Assembly: GCA_025765615.1 (NCBI GenBank)
Contig: JAIVFJ010000536.1
Span: 1-26,703 of the forward strand
DNA: 26,703 nt
Direction: 5' to 3'
Origin: Zopfochytrium polystomum
Taxonomy: Eukaryota; Chytridiomycota; Chytridiomycetes; Chytridiales; Chytridiaceae
The position numbers and the translations under genes are program-made. Position 1 is the stretch's first letter. Every line of letters begins with the position of its first letter. Below are positions 1 to 9,766 of this stretch, piece by piece. The notes below the pieces were generated by a model that saw only the letters and a list, made by a program, of their open reading frames with translations, did not search any database and was not told where the DNA came from.

Positions 1-751
1 GCTGAGTACCAGCCAGGGCTAAGTACCAGCCTGGGCTGGCACCACCCAGGGCTGAGTACCAGCCAGGGCTGAGTACCACCTTGGGCTGAGCACTTTGTCT
101 GGGCTGAGTACCACCAGGAACCAATTTACAGCTTGTTTGAGAAACAGTTGCTTGTAAATTGGTTTGGTTGTTTCCAAATCAGGAAGCTTGTTTGGGAAAC
201 AAGCCGCTTTTTTCCTTGTTTTTAGAAATCCAATGATTGGTGCAATCTCTGGTGAGCTCAGTTTTTATCTCACTTTTAGAAATGCAGTGATTGGTGCAAT
301 CCCTGATTCCTAAATGCCTGTTGCATTGCTCAGATTGCACAGCACAGCAGGAAAGCTGGAATTCCGATCAGGAGCGGAATTCCGATGCAGAGAGCGGAAT
401 TCCAGATCAGGAAGCGGAATTCCGATGCAGAGAGTGGAATTCCGGAGCATTGGGCAGTGGTACACTGCTTCTGCATGCTTGCTGTGCTGTGTTACATGTG
501 CAGAGTGCGTAGTTTGAGCGTTTTTGTGCATGTTCTAATTGCATTGTTCCTACCGGTAGGATGAACAAAGCTAGAACAACAGCCTCCTTTGCCTATCTCT
601 TTTTATTGAGAACAGATTAGCCCTTCTGAGCGCCCCATTCAAGTATTGAATCTACTGAGCCGTTCAAACACCCCATCCAATGTGATTGGATGGAGTTCTC
701 AAAGGGATCATCAGTAACGGCGTAGTGTTCCCCGTGGGTCGAATCTCAACA
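1..751 (-). mobile_element. copia LTR 1 (3' LTR of element A), cut by window edge
   Basis: This is the first of four LTR copies of one family. Its right end (reading cgaatctcaaca on +) is shared exactly with the LTRs ending at 8912 and 13303, and on the minus strand gives the canonical TG start (TGTTGAGATTCG). It is the 3' LTR of element A, because a purine-rich tract (GCGGGGGTG on the minus strand, 752-760) lies immediately inside and coding sequence for RNase H follows. The window begins within the U3 minisatellite, so the R-U5 part and the TATA box seen in the other copies are missing here. It holds the minisatellite tail (1-122), paired hairpins (about 130-210), a duplicated tgattggtgcaatc motif and an EcoRI-palindrome array (358-444). 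Confidence 0.9.
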
Positions 752-917
752 CACCCCCGCAATAGAAAGAGAGGGGGGCAACTGTTTCTCCTGGAGTACA
801 TGGCTGTCCAACAATGCCAGCCAAGCAGTGGGGACTCGAACCCACCCATGCACCCCCCTACACTTGTGAAAACCTGCATGAACCCACAAGTGTAGCTGGA
901 GAAGCCAGAGAGAGCCT
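752..917 (-). other. element A 3' untranslated tail with polypurine tract
   Basis: This is non-coding sequence between the pol stop codon at 918 and the 3' LTR. On the minus strand it ends in GCGGGGGTG directly before TGTTGAG, as expected of a polypurine tract that primes plus-strand DNA synthesis. A second purine run (gagaggggggca on +, about 768-780) reads as pyrimidines on the element strand and is not a candidate. The tract is seen directly; its role is inferred from its position. Confidence 0.6.
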
Positions 918-1655
918 TTAGACTAAGCGTTGTGCTGATTTGAGCGTGGGCACCACGCTTACACCTTGGAGGTCGGCGAGACTGCAAATTCCCATCAGTG
1001 ATGCAAGCTTTGCATGTTGAGCTGCGGGAAGAGCTTTGGTGAGAAGGTCGGCAATCATCATGTCCGTTGGGCAATGAATGAGTTGAACCTCCTTTTTCTC
1101 CAAGTGGTCCCAGTATGAAATGCAACCTCACGTCAAAGTGTTTGACCCGGACCATGGTGTATTGGATTCATAGCAATAGCTATGGTTGAACGATTGTCTT
1201 CATAAACAGTAGTGGGCTTATTTAAATCCATACCCAGCTCCTGGAAGAGCATTCGTAGCCAGATTGCCTCTTTGATGGCCTCAGTAAGGGAGAAGTATTC
1301 CGCCTCAGTTGACGACAAAGCGACAACTGATTGTTTCTTGCTGTACCATGTAATAGCACCCCCGCAAAGCATGAACACATGCCCTGACCTCGACTTGCGT
1401 CCATCCTCTTCAGCATAGCTGGCATCAGCGTAGCCATGTGGTTCATCCCACTCTGGGTAAGAAATACCCGCAGCTTTCTCTACCTCTGGGAGCGTTGCAT
1501 TGGTGATGCATGTCATCTGGGAGTCTCCCTTCTGGTAGAAAAGTCCATGATCCCAGGTAGCGCGGACATATCGCAGCAATCTGTCAAGCGCAAGGGAATC
1601 TGAATGGGTTGGAGCAGACTGGTATTGTGCAAGTGTATTCACAGCATACGCAATG
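918..1655 (-). pseudogene. element A pol: RNase H domain and C-terminus, frameshifted
   Basis: This is the C-terminal part of a Ty1/copia polyprotein. It holds the copia RNase H, which degrades the RNA strand of the RNA/DNA hybrid. Recognisable blocks in order are YADASYAEEDGRKSRSGHVF, the ALSSTEAEYFSLTEA motif, the VYEDN block near MNPIHHG, and a tail with HCPTDMMIADLLTKALP, the typical copia C-terminal signature. The reading frame changes near 1140, between the NPIHHG block and the KKEVQLIHC tail, so the copy is not open as read. The stop is at 918. It continues upstream into the reverse transcriptase, with another frame change near 1800. No homologous segment of element B lies in the window for comparison. 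Confidence 0.88.
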
Positions 1656-2718
1656 TCAGGGCGCGTCAAGTTTGCAAGGTAAGCAAGTTGCATGAGTGTG
1701 CTTCGGAAGTATTCCGACTCTTTTTGTGGAAGTTTTCCAGAGTCCACATCGTGTATCCATGTCGTGGACATGGGGAGTTGCTTTGATTTTGACAGGTAAG
1801 CCTTCATCGTCACACCAGTAGTTTGCTTCCTCCAAGACATGCTGTGTGTAGTTTTTCTGTCCAATAAAGATTCCATCTTTGATTTTCTCAACTTGGATGC
1901 CAACAGCAACTTTTGGGTTGAGGTCCTCGCGGATTTTGAACTTTGATTTGATCAGAGAAAGAATTTTGGCAATTTCTTCTTCAGTGTGACTGAAGATGAG
2001 GATGTCATCTACGTATAGAGTGATGATGGTCTTGACCTTTCCATCAGGGTGCCTTTGCACAAAGACACAGTGGTCAGTCTTCAATTGCGTAAATCCAATT
2101 TCTACTAGGAAGTCGCAGATTGTTTTGTACCACTGTCGACCAGACTGGTGCAGTCCGTACAGACTCTTCCTGAGTAAACAGACAAGAAGTATCCCGTCTG
2201 CACCACGTATCTCAAAGCCTTCTGGTTGTTCCATGAAGTTTTCAATGTCCAGTTTGGCGTTCAAGTATGCGGTTTCGACATCAAGGCCTGCAAGTATGAG
2301 GTCAAACAGCAACGAGATAGCAAGGATTGCCCTTATGGAGGAGCTGCGGACGACAGGGGAGAAGGTCTCATTGTAGTCCTGACCAAAGATCTGAGTGTAA
2401 CCCCGACCAACAAGGCGAGCCTTGAAGCGTTCAAGGTACCCTTCACTGTCAAACTTGTAGGCAAAAACCCATTTGGGCTTGAGTATCTTACGCCCTTTAG
2501 GTCGAGCCACTAAGTCCCAGACATGCTTTGACTGTGATCGAATTGATCTCTGAGAGTTGAGCTGCCTTCCAATACTTTGCAAAAGGAGAACGCATGGCCT
2601 CTTTATGCGAAGCAGGGAGTGGCGGTAAGTCCCGCTGGTGGATCCTTTCTGTTGGATATGCTGTGACTTCCTCCGGCTCAAGCACAGTGTACTGCTTTGA
2701 GCGTTTGGTAGAGTTCAC
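1656..2718 (-). pseudogene. element A pol: copia reverse transcriptase (RVT_2), frameshifted
   Basis: This is an RNA-dependent DNA polymerase domain of the copia class. Blocks visible in order are EAMRSPFAKYWKAAQ (near 2600), KWVFAYKFDSEG, FKARLVGRGYTQ, ETFSPVVRSSSIR, LDVETAYLNAKL, KSLYGLHQSGRQWYK, and the catalytic box YVDD at 2004-2015 within TLYVDDILIFSH. Most of the domain is open from about 1830 to 2500. It changes frame near 2510, just before the PKGRKILKPKW block, and again near 1800. All catalytic aspartates that can be seen are kept, so the lesions look recent or technical. This RT domain is the only one in the window. The RT of element B would lie left of the window if the nesting model is right. 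Confidence 0.92.
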
Positions 2719-2744
2719 GAAATTGTCCCCGTGCTATTCGTAGT

Positions 2745-4461
2745 TTACGAATTCTTGCAGTTAAAGGGCTGGAGTGTTTTCTGACTGTAAGTGGAAGGAC
2801 TTGTGGCAATTGATGGTTTTGTTCGTAGTTTACAAAGGTTTGCCTTCAATGCCAGGTAGTCACGTAAACCTGATGGCTCTCGTGGTATGATTGGGGGATT
2901 TGTTGCCTCCCCTGTTGACTCTGGCAAAGCTAGAATGTCAGGGGAAGTTGAGCGCTCCCTAGGAGGGATTTCCTGTTCATCAGGTATTGACTCTGGTTCA
3001 GAATCAGATGCGTCGTATAGCATACCCGGCTGTAGATCTCCCCCCTGTGATTCTGCAGGTGGTACATCATCTTCTTGTGAGTCAGACAGAGCGTCAGGAT
3101 GTGCCACATCTGGATCAGTGGACATAGCGGGGGTATGCAACGAGGAGGAAAGATATTGGAAATCCTGAGCTGTGGGTTGGACTGGTCCCCATTCCTTCAA
3201 GCGGGAGTCATGAAGGAACTGTCTCCAGTTCCGCACAATGCCAGGAAAAACATTTTCGTGAAAGGAGACATGGAAGTGTTCCGATATTCTCTGGGTTTTC
3301 AAGTCGTAGACAACTGGAAGAGTGTTTCCTTTATACCCTAAGAATATGCCTGGCGCCCCTTTGTCAGGATGTTTAAGTGTTCGCTTTTCCTTTGGGATAC
3401 GGTGGATAACCAAACAGCCAAAGGTGCGGATGTGATCAACATTTGGCTTTTCACCGTACCAAGCTTCGTAAGGTGTTTTCTTAGTGTAAGAGTGGTAAAC
3501 CCTGTTCTTGATGTATGCTGCGTAGCGGACTGCATACACAAAGAAAGAGTGGGGCAATCGTGACTCTAAGAGCATGCAGTGTGCCATGTCTTTGAGAGTG
3601 TTGACCTGACGTTCTACCAGCCCATTGAATTCCTTGGTGAATGCAGGACTAGGTTCTAAAACAATAGGAGGATGCCGAGTATTGGCCCAAGTTTTGAATT
3701 CTCCATCTTTGAAGATTTCCCCCCTGTCACAGCGCACAGATGTGATATGTTTGCCATGTTGTTGTTCAAACCTTTCGATCAGTAGACCGGAATCTTGTGG
3801 GCGCGTCAGACAAAGAGTTGAGGAACTCAATGTCAAGCCAACGGGTTGACTCTTCCACAACCAGTTGCCAATGTTTTTCACCATGGTGTCCACGTGCGGG
3901 CAGTGGGACAGCATCAGTGTGTAAACGACCAAGCAGTGTGGTGTTTGGTCTGGAAGTGGAGTGGATAGGCGAAGCTTTCAATTTCCCAACATCACATGTC
4001 ACGCAGGGAATGTCATGAATGAGGAAAAATGAATGACCAACTTTATTCAGATTTGACCAAGTACGCTTCAAAGAAGATAAAGACAGGTGACCAAATTTCT
4101 TGTGAAGAGCTCGGACTGCTTCAATGTTCTGAGGGTTTGGTAAAGGGTCTGGGTCAGTTTGACTTAAAGTTGGGGTTGCAGTTTGCAAAGGAGCAGTTTG
4201 CTGTTGCGACTCACCTGGGGTGTCCCCCGAAGGAGTCAGCGCGTCCCTTCCAAGTTCTGCCCTGTCGAGACCAGTATGTCCCGTCAGAAGAGAAGGGTCC
4301 ACAACATAAACATTCCCTGTGTCCCTGTGAGCAATGGTAAAGTCTGAACCATGTACCCAAGGATGTAATAGGCTGTGTCTGCTGTGAAAGTCACGTTGTG
4401 ACCTGTCTGCCGCACGGATTTTGCTGAACTGAGAGTAGAGTGTCTGAGAACTCTGGCACAT
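2745..4461 (-). pseudogene. element A pol: GAG-pre-integrase, integrase core and linker
   Basis: This is the integrase of the copia element, which joins the element DNA to the chromosome. The N-terminal HHCC zinc-binding module shows HKKFGH (about 4095) followed by CVTC (about 4000). The catalytic triad blocks are HTDAVPL (first Asp), VRCDRGEIFKDGEF (second Asp) and EFNGLVERQ (Glu). After the core come the GYKGNTLPVVYDLKTQRISE block, typical of the copia integrase C-terminal region, and an acidic, Ser/Pro-rich linker towards RT. Two frames cover it, 3766-4461 and 2745-3932, switching near 3785 where A carries an inserted base compared with B. The same region recurs in B at 8913-9830, nearly identical. 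The linker differs from most copia elements in lacking a recognisable GKGY motif. Confidence 0.9.
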
Positions 4462-4519
4462 AGAGCGAGTTCCTCATGATGAGAGCTCTTCCGTTAACGA
4501 ACAGGGTGAAGTCGCCTCA
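4462..4519 (-). pseudogene. element A protease C-terminal stub
   Basis: On the minus strand this stub encodes the DFTLFVNGRALIM-like segment seen intact in B (10160-10215). Alignment to B is lost at about 4520. The rest of the protease and gag of A resume at 5839 after a filler and LTR 2. The residue order fits the retropepsin C-terminal half, but no catalytic motif lies here. Confidence 0.6.
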
Positions 4520-4575
4520 CTCCATGAGGCCAGCCACGTTTTCACACGTGACAGAGCCACAAAGTGAGGCCCAGT
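4520..4575. other. filler of unknown origin left of LTR 2
   Basis: Element A should continue here with the sequence found in B at about 10218-10268. Instead there are about 56 bp that match neither strand of that segment by eye, followed at once by the LTR start TGATGAAATCCC. The filler contains a short dyad (cacgttttcacacgtg). It could be repair filler, a remnant of another insertion, or a misassembly. Confidence 0.5.
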
Positions 4576-5838
4576 TGATGAAATCCCACCCAGGACTGGA
4601 GGGACTTGGTGTGTGTGGGGATGAAGAGAGAGAGAGAGAGAGAGAGAGAGAGCAGTGATGATGGAAAAGGGAGAGGAGTGAGAGGATGTAGAGAGGAGAG
4701 AGGAGTGAGTGGGCAGAGATGGAAGAGAGAGCAAATGGAGGAAGAGAGAGTGGCTTGTTTTTCACTGGATTCTGTCAAAGCAGCAAGGAGGGGGTTGGAT
4801 TCCTTGTTTGATCTCTGTGAGAGGTTGCTGCTTTTATACTCCTGCAGGTTGGAGCCATCAGAAAACAGAGGGAGCAGTGGGCTGCACAGAGCAGGCCACA
4901 GAATGAGATAAAACAGGCTGAGCACCAACCCCCAGCCTGGGCTAAGTACCCATTCAGGGCTGAGTACCACCCAGGGCTGGGCATCACTCAGGGCTGAGTA
5001 CCAGCCAGGGCTAAGTACCAGCCTGGGCTGAGCACCACCCAGGGCTGAGTACCAGCCTGGGCTGTGCTACCACCCATGGGCTAAGTACCAGCCAGAGCTA
5101 GGAGTACCCACCTTGGGGCTGAGCACTTTGTCTGGGCTGAGTACCACCAGGAACCAATTTACAGCTTGTTTGAGAAACAGTTGCTTGTAAATTGGTTTTG
5201 GTTGGTTCCAAATCAGGAAGCTTGTTTGGGAAACAAGCCGCTTTTTTCCTTGTTTTTAATAAATCCAATGATTGGTGCAATCTCTGGTGAGCTCAGTTTT
5301 TATCTCACTTTTAGAAATGCAGTGATTGGTGCAATCCCTGATTCCTAAATGCCTGTTGCATTGCTCAGATTGCACAGCCACAGCAGGAAAGCTGGAATTC
5401 CAGATCAGGAAGCGGAATTCCGGTGCTAGGAGAGAGGAATTCCAGATCAGGAAGCGGAATTCCGATGCAGAGTGCGGAATTTCCGTGATGCAGAGAGGCG
5501 GAATTCCGATGCAGAGAGCGGAATTCCGGAGCATTGGGCAGTGGTACACTGCTTCTGCATGCTTGCTGTGCTGTGTTACATGTGCAGAGTGCGTAGTTTG
5601 AGCGTTTTTGTGCATGTTCTAATGCATTGTTCCTACCGGGTAGGATGAACACAGCTATGAACAACAGCCGCCTTTTGCCTAGCTCTTTTTTCATTGAGAA
5701 CAGATTAGCCCTTCCGAGCGCCCCATTCAAGTATTGAATCTACTGAGCCCTTCAAACACCCCATCCAATGTGATTGGATGGAGTTCTCAAGGGGTCATCA
5801 GTAACGGGCGTAGTGTACCGTGGGTCGAATCTCAAACA
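4576..5838 (-). mobile_element. copia LTR 2, solo LTR interrupting element A
   Basis: This is a full-length LTR, starting TGATGAAATCCC and ending ctcaaaca on +, with one extra a compared with the usual ctcaaca. Inside, in + order, are a GA tract (4625-4652), a TATA box on the minus strand (ttttata, 4832-4838), the 17-bp minisatellite (about 4915-5150), hairpin sequences and the EcoRI-palindrome array (5394-5529). No canonical primer-binding or polypurine flank is attached on either side. Both flanks belong to the protease region of element A or to filler, so it reads as a solo LTR. The expected 5-bp target duplication is not seen (ccagt on the left, ccgca on the right). From about 5050 onwards it is rich in one-base indels relative to the other copies. 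Confidence 0.85.
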
Positions 5839-7475
5839 CCGCAAGTTTGTGAAGTGCTCTCACAAGGCGACATTGTCCTGGAAGCCCCGAGTCAAGGACG
5901 ACCTGGTGTGGGTTGCTGCCAGCAAGTCTTGCCATCAGCGCAGTCTCGTAGATGCGGCGGTAGGTGACGTTGCGGTAGAGGAACGCCAGATTCGTACATC
6001 ACTTTGTAGCCGACGTTGGAGACATGTTGTCAGTGCTCCAGTCTGGATCCATTCTGGCCGGTCAGAAGTGTAACTGTGAGTTCCACTTCAAATTCCTTCC
6101 TCCACCTCAAACGGCCTGGCATGTTCCGCACTTTTCAAACTCCCGTGCCGCAAGTGCCTTTCTACTGAAAGGAAGTCGTCCAGAGCTGAAGTGTCTGCAC
6201 TGCAGGCGCGCAGCACCCTCAGTACTGAACTCCAACATTTCGACGTCTTCTGCTTCAGGAGGTGGTGGTGGAGTATCCATCCTGTAGCATTTGTGGGGAG
6301 GAGAGTCCTCAGAGGCTGCGCAAGAGGCTTGGTGGTGTTCTTTAGCGGCCACCTCACGTGCAATCTTGGCATCTCAGTAGCTTTCTTGGAATCAGCTGGC
6401 GTGGCCTTGGCTTCTTTGGCGTGTGCAGGCTGCTTGCCCTTGGCCTCTTGCAGGGCGAGCTGGCTCTGGCTTCCCGTGAGAGAACTTGAGGCATTCCTCG
6501 CGAGAGTGAGAGACCCAGATTCCATGAAGGTCAAAGTAGGCTTGCCGTTGAGTGCCTCACCGATCTTGCGCTTTTTGGTTGCCACTGAGGTCTTGCTGAA
6601 GCAGCTGTTTCCATCTCAGAAGTGCCATGGTGAGCAGAGTGTCTGCTATTCTTCTCTTTGCTTGCTGGTACAGCGTGTGGCAGTTTGTCAACTCCTTGAC
6701 GAGATCGCTGGTGTTGGCGTAGCCTGACAAGCCCCTTGAGAAGATTTTGACGAACGCCAGAGAAGATTTCATGTCCAGGCAGCGTTTCCCTTGCTTTGTG
6801 GAGATGGCAGAACGCAGGATGTTTGTCACAACCCCTGCAAGTGGTGGCAGTACATTTGAAATGCTTTGGCCAATCCGTGACCAGTGTGGTCAGAGTGGTG
6901 TACCACTCCTGGACGCCGGACCAGAGTCTCTGGGTTTTGCCAAACGACTGTAAGTCGCAAGCCGCTTGTCCTGCTGTGAACCAGTGTGGTCCTGCAGGGC
7001 GTACTTGTCATTGACCACTTGTACCGATCAGCGCAGTGGTTGATGTTTGCTGCAGTCAGGATCCGCACATCCATGATGCGCGAGCAGGAGTCCGAGGGTA
7101 GCAACCGCCTTGTCGTGTTGGCCTCCAGATCCCTGTAATGGTCTTGTGTTCTTCTTTGGCTTATACCTGTGGTACTTGTCAAGGGCCACTTGGTGAAGAC
7201 TGTAACACACCTCTCACTTGTGACGCAAAACAAGAAGCCATAGAGCCTTCCGCCGTGCAGAGGATCAGGTGGTGTGAGAACCAAATCGGGAGAAGCAGCG
7301 CCGATGCCGACCTGGTGCAGTGCTCGTTGAACGACCGAAGTATCAGGCTTGAGGAAAGCTGGCAACAAGATTGTATGCCATGACCGGCTTGATGACTTCG
7401 TCGCACATGCAGTTTCCCAAGCCTGGTAGCCGTAAGAAGAGAAGCGGACAGCCTTGGGGGGTCGAAGAAAGACAT
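5839..7475 (-). pseudogene. element A gag and protease N-terminal region, heavily frameshifted
   Basis: This segment aligns throughout with the open gag-protease frame of B (10268-11881) but carries many one- and two-base indels, so that no frame stays open for more than about 165 codons. Fragments recognisable from B include MATKKRKIGEALNGKPT, TSDLVKELTNCHTLYQQ and TSALDDFLSVER. The protease active site equivalent to the DSG of B is broken near 5889 by a 2-base loss. The gag start codon would be at 7475, equivalent to 11881 in B. Gag would form the virus-like particle and protease would cut the polyprotein. The density of indels is far higher than in A's own RT-integrase half, which is more simply explained by a poorly polished stretch than by decay alone. 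Confidence 0.85.
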
Positions 7476-7693
7476 GCTAGGTAGCGGCTTGGTGGACCAG
7501 TGGACTTGTTTAGAGCTGTAGCCCTTTCTTGTAGAGAGCCAAGAGCCCTTTGTTGCCTTAAAGTAGCTGGTAAGCCGGTGCTCACAGACCGGTTGGTCTT
7601 GTTTGAGAGTCAGAAACCCTTTTCTTTGTAAGAGGCAGCAGGGCCCGGTTCGAGCGTACCAAGTGGTTGGCCGACGGCTTGTAGATAGCTTTG
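7476..7693 (-). other. element A 5' leader between LTR 3 and gag
   Basis: This is the untranslated leader, about 218 bp, equivalent to 11882-12094 in B. The primer-binding site should start just inside the LTR end (CAAAGCTATCTACAAGCC on the minus strand). It does not match the usual initiator-Met tRNA 3' end complement (TGGTATCAGAGC), so the primer is unassigned. The leader contains a duplicated CTCTAAACAAG-like motif. Confidence 0.6.
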
Positions 7694-8912
7694 TGATGAA
7701 ATCCCCACCCAGGGACTGGAGGGACTTGGTGTGTGTGGGGGATGAAGAGAGAGAGAGAGAGAGAGAGAGCAGTGATGATGGAAAAGGAGAGGAGTGAGAG
7801 GATAGCAGAGAGGAGAGAGGGAGTGAGTGGGCAGAGATGGGACGAGAGAGCACATGGAGGAAGAGGCGATTGGCTTGTTTTTGCACTGGATTCTGTCAAA
7901 GCAGCAATGGAGGGGGTTGGATTCATTGTTTTGATCTCGTGTGAGAGGTGCTGCTTTTATACTCCTGCAGGTTGGAGCCATCAGAAAACAGAGAGAGCAA
8001 GTGGCCTGCACAGAGCAGGCCCACCAGAAATGAGATAAAACAGGCTGAGCACCCAATCCCCAGCCTGGGCTAAAGTACCCACATTCAGGGCTGAGTACCA
8101 CCAGTGCTGGGCATCACTCAGGGCTGAGCACCAGCCAGGGCTGAGTACCAGCCTGGGCTGAGCACCACCCAGGGCTGAGTACTAGACTGGGCTGTGCACC
8201 ACCCAGGGCTAAGTACCAGCCAGGGCTGAGTACCACCTTGGGCTGAGCACTTTGTCTGGGCTGAGTACCACCAGGAACCAATTTACAGCTTGTTTGAGAA
8301 ACAGTTTGCGTGTAAATTGGTTTGGTTGTTTCCAAATCAGGAAGCTTGTTTGGGAAACCAAGCCGCTTTTTTCCTTGTTTTTAGAAATCCAATGATTGGT
8401 GCAATCTCTGGTGAGCTCAGTTTTTATCTCACTTTTAGAAATGCAGTGATTGGTGCAATCCCTGATTCCTAATGCCTGTTGCATTGCTCAGATTGCACAG
8501 CACAGCAGGAAAGCTGGAATTCCAGATCAGGAAGCGGAATTCCGATGCAGAGTGCGGAATTCCGATGCAGAGAGCGGAATTCCGATGCAGAGAGCGGAAT
8601 TCCGGAGCATTGGGCAGTGGTACACTGCTTCTGCATGCTTGCTGTGCTGTGTTACATGTGCAGAGTGCGTAGTTTGAGCGTTTTTGTGCATGTTCTAATT
8701 GCATTGTTCCTACCGGTAGGATGAACAAAGCTAGAACAACAGCCGCCTTTGCCTATCTCTTTTTATTGAGAACAGATTAGCCCTTCCGAGCGCCCATTCA
8801 AGTATTGAATCTACTGAGCCCTTCAAACACCCCATCCAATGTGATTGGATGGAGTTCTCAAAGGGATCATCAGTAACGGGCGTAGTGTACCCCCGTGGGT
8901 CGAATCTCAACA
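7694..8912 (-). mobile_element. copia LTR 3 (5' LTR of element A)
   Basis: This is a full LTR from TGATGAAATCCCC to cgaatctcaaca. Its left side is joined to a normal leader and gag, making it the 5' LTR of element A. Its right side is joined precisely to the integrase region of element B (8913, equivalent to A position 3213), as expected if A inserted into B. It contains a GA tract (7745-7769), a minus-strand TATA box (7955-7961), the minisatellite (about 8042-8275) and an EcoRI-palindrome array (8516-8604). The left third is indel-rich and the right two thirds are nearly clean. Confidence 0.88.
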
Positions 8913-9766
8913 AAGGAACTGTCTCCAGTTCCGCACAATGCCAGGAAAAACATTTTCGTGAAAGGAGACATGGAAGTGTTCCGATATTCTCTGAGTTTTC
9001 AAGTCGTAGACTACTGGAAGAGTGTTTCCTTTATACCCTAAGAATATGCCTGGCGCCCCTTTGTCAGGATGTTTAAGTGTTCGCTTTTCCTTTGGGATAC
9101 GGTGGATAACCAAACAGCCAAAGGTGCGGATGTGATCAACATTGGCTTTTCACCGTACCAAGCTTCATAAGGTGTTTTCTTAGTGTAAGAGTGGTAAACC
9201 CTGTTCTTGATGTATGCTGCGTAGCGGACTGCATACACAAAGAAAGAGTGGGGCAATCGTGACTCTAAGAGCATGCAGTGTGCCATGTCTTTGAGAGTGT
9301 TGACCTGACGTTCTACCAGCCCATTGAATTCCTTGGTGAATGCAGGACTAGGTTCTAAAACAATAGGAGGATGCCGAGTATTGGCCCAAGTTTTGAATTC
9401 TCCATCTTTGAAGATTTCCCCCCCTGTCACAGCGCACAGATGTGATATGTTTGCCATGTTGTTGTTCAAACCTTTCGATCGTAGACCGGAATCTTGTGGG
9501 CGCGTCGGACAAAGAGTTGAGGAACTCAATGTCAAGCCAACGGGTTGACTCTTCCACAACCAGTTGCCAATGTTTTTCACCATGGTGTCCACGTGCGGGC
9601 AGTGGGACAGCATCAGTGTGTAAACGACCAAGCAGTGTGGTGTTTGGTCTGGAAGTGGAGTGGATAGGCGAAGCTTTCAATTTCCCAACATCACATGTCA
9701 CGCAGGGAATGTCATGAATGAGGAAAAATGAATGACCAACTTTATTCAGATTTGACCAAGTACGCT
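8913..9766 (-). pseudogene. element B integrase, truncated by the nested element and frameshifted
   Basis: This is the integrase of the second copy, almost identical to A at 3213-4080. It carries CVTC, HTDAVPL, the RCDRGG block and EFNGLVERQ in order, and ends mid-domain at 8913 where LTR 3 begins. Compared with A it has a one-base loss near 9777, an extra c in the c run near 9416-9422 and a one-base loss near 9142 (caacattggc against caacatttggc). It is therefore split over three frames. The missing RT-RNase H half of B is predicted to lie left of the window, beyond the far LTR of A. Confidence 0.87.

Noticed and set aside
358..444. EcoRI-palindrome units as a CRISPR array
   Set aside because: Units are 20 bp with no unique spacers, and they lie inside LTRs of a eukaryotic retrotransposon.
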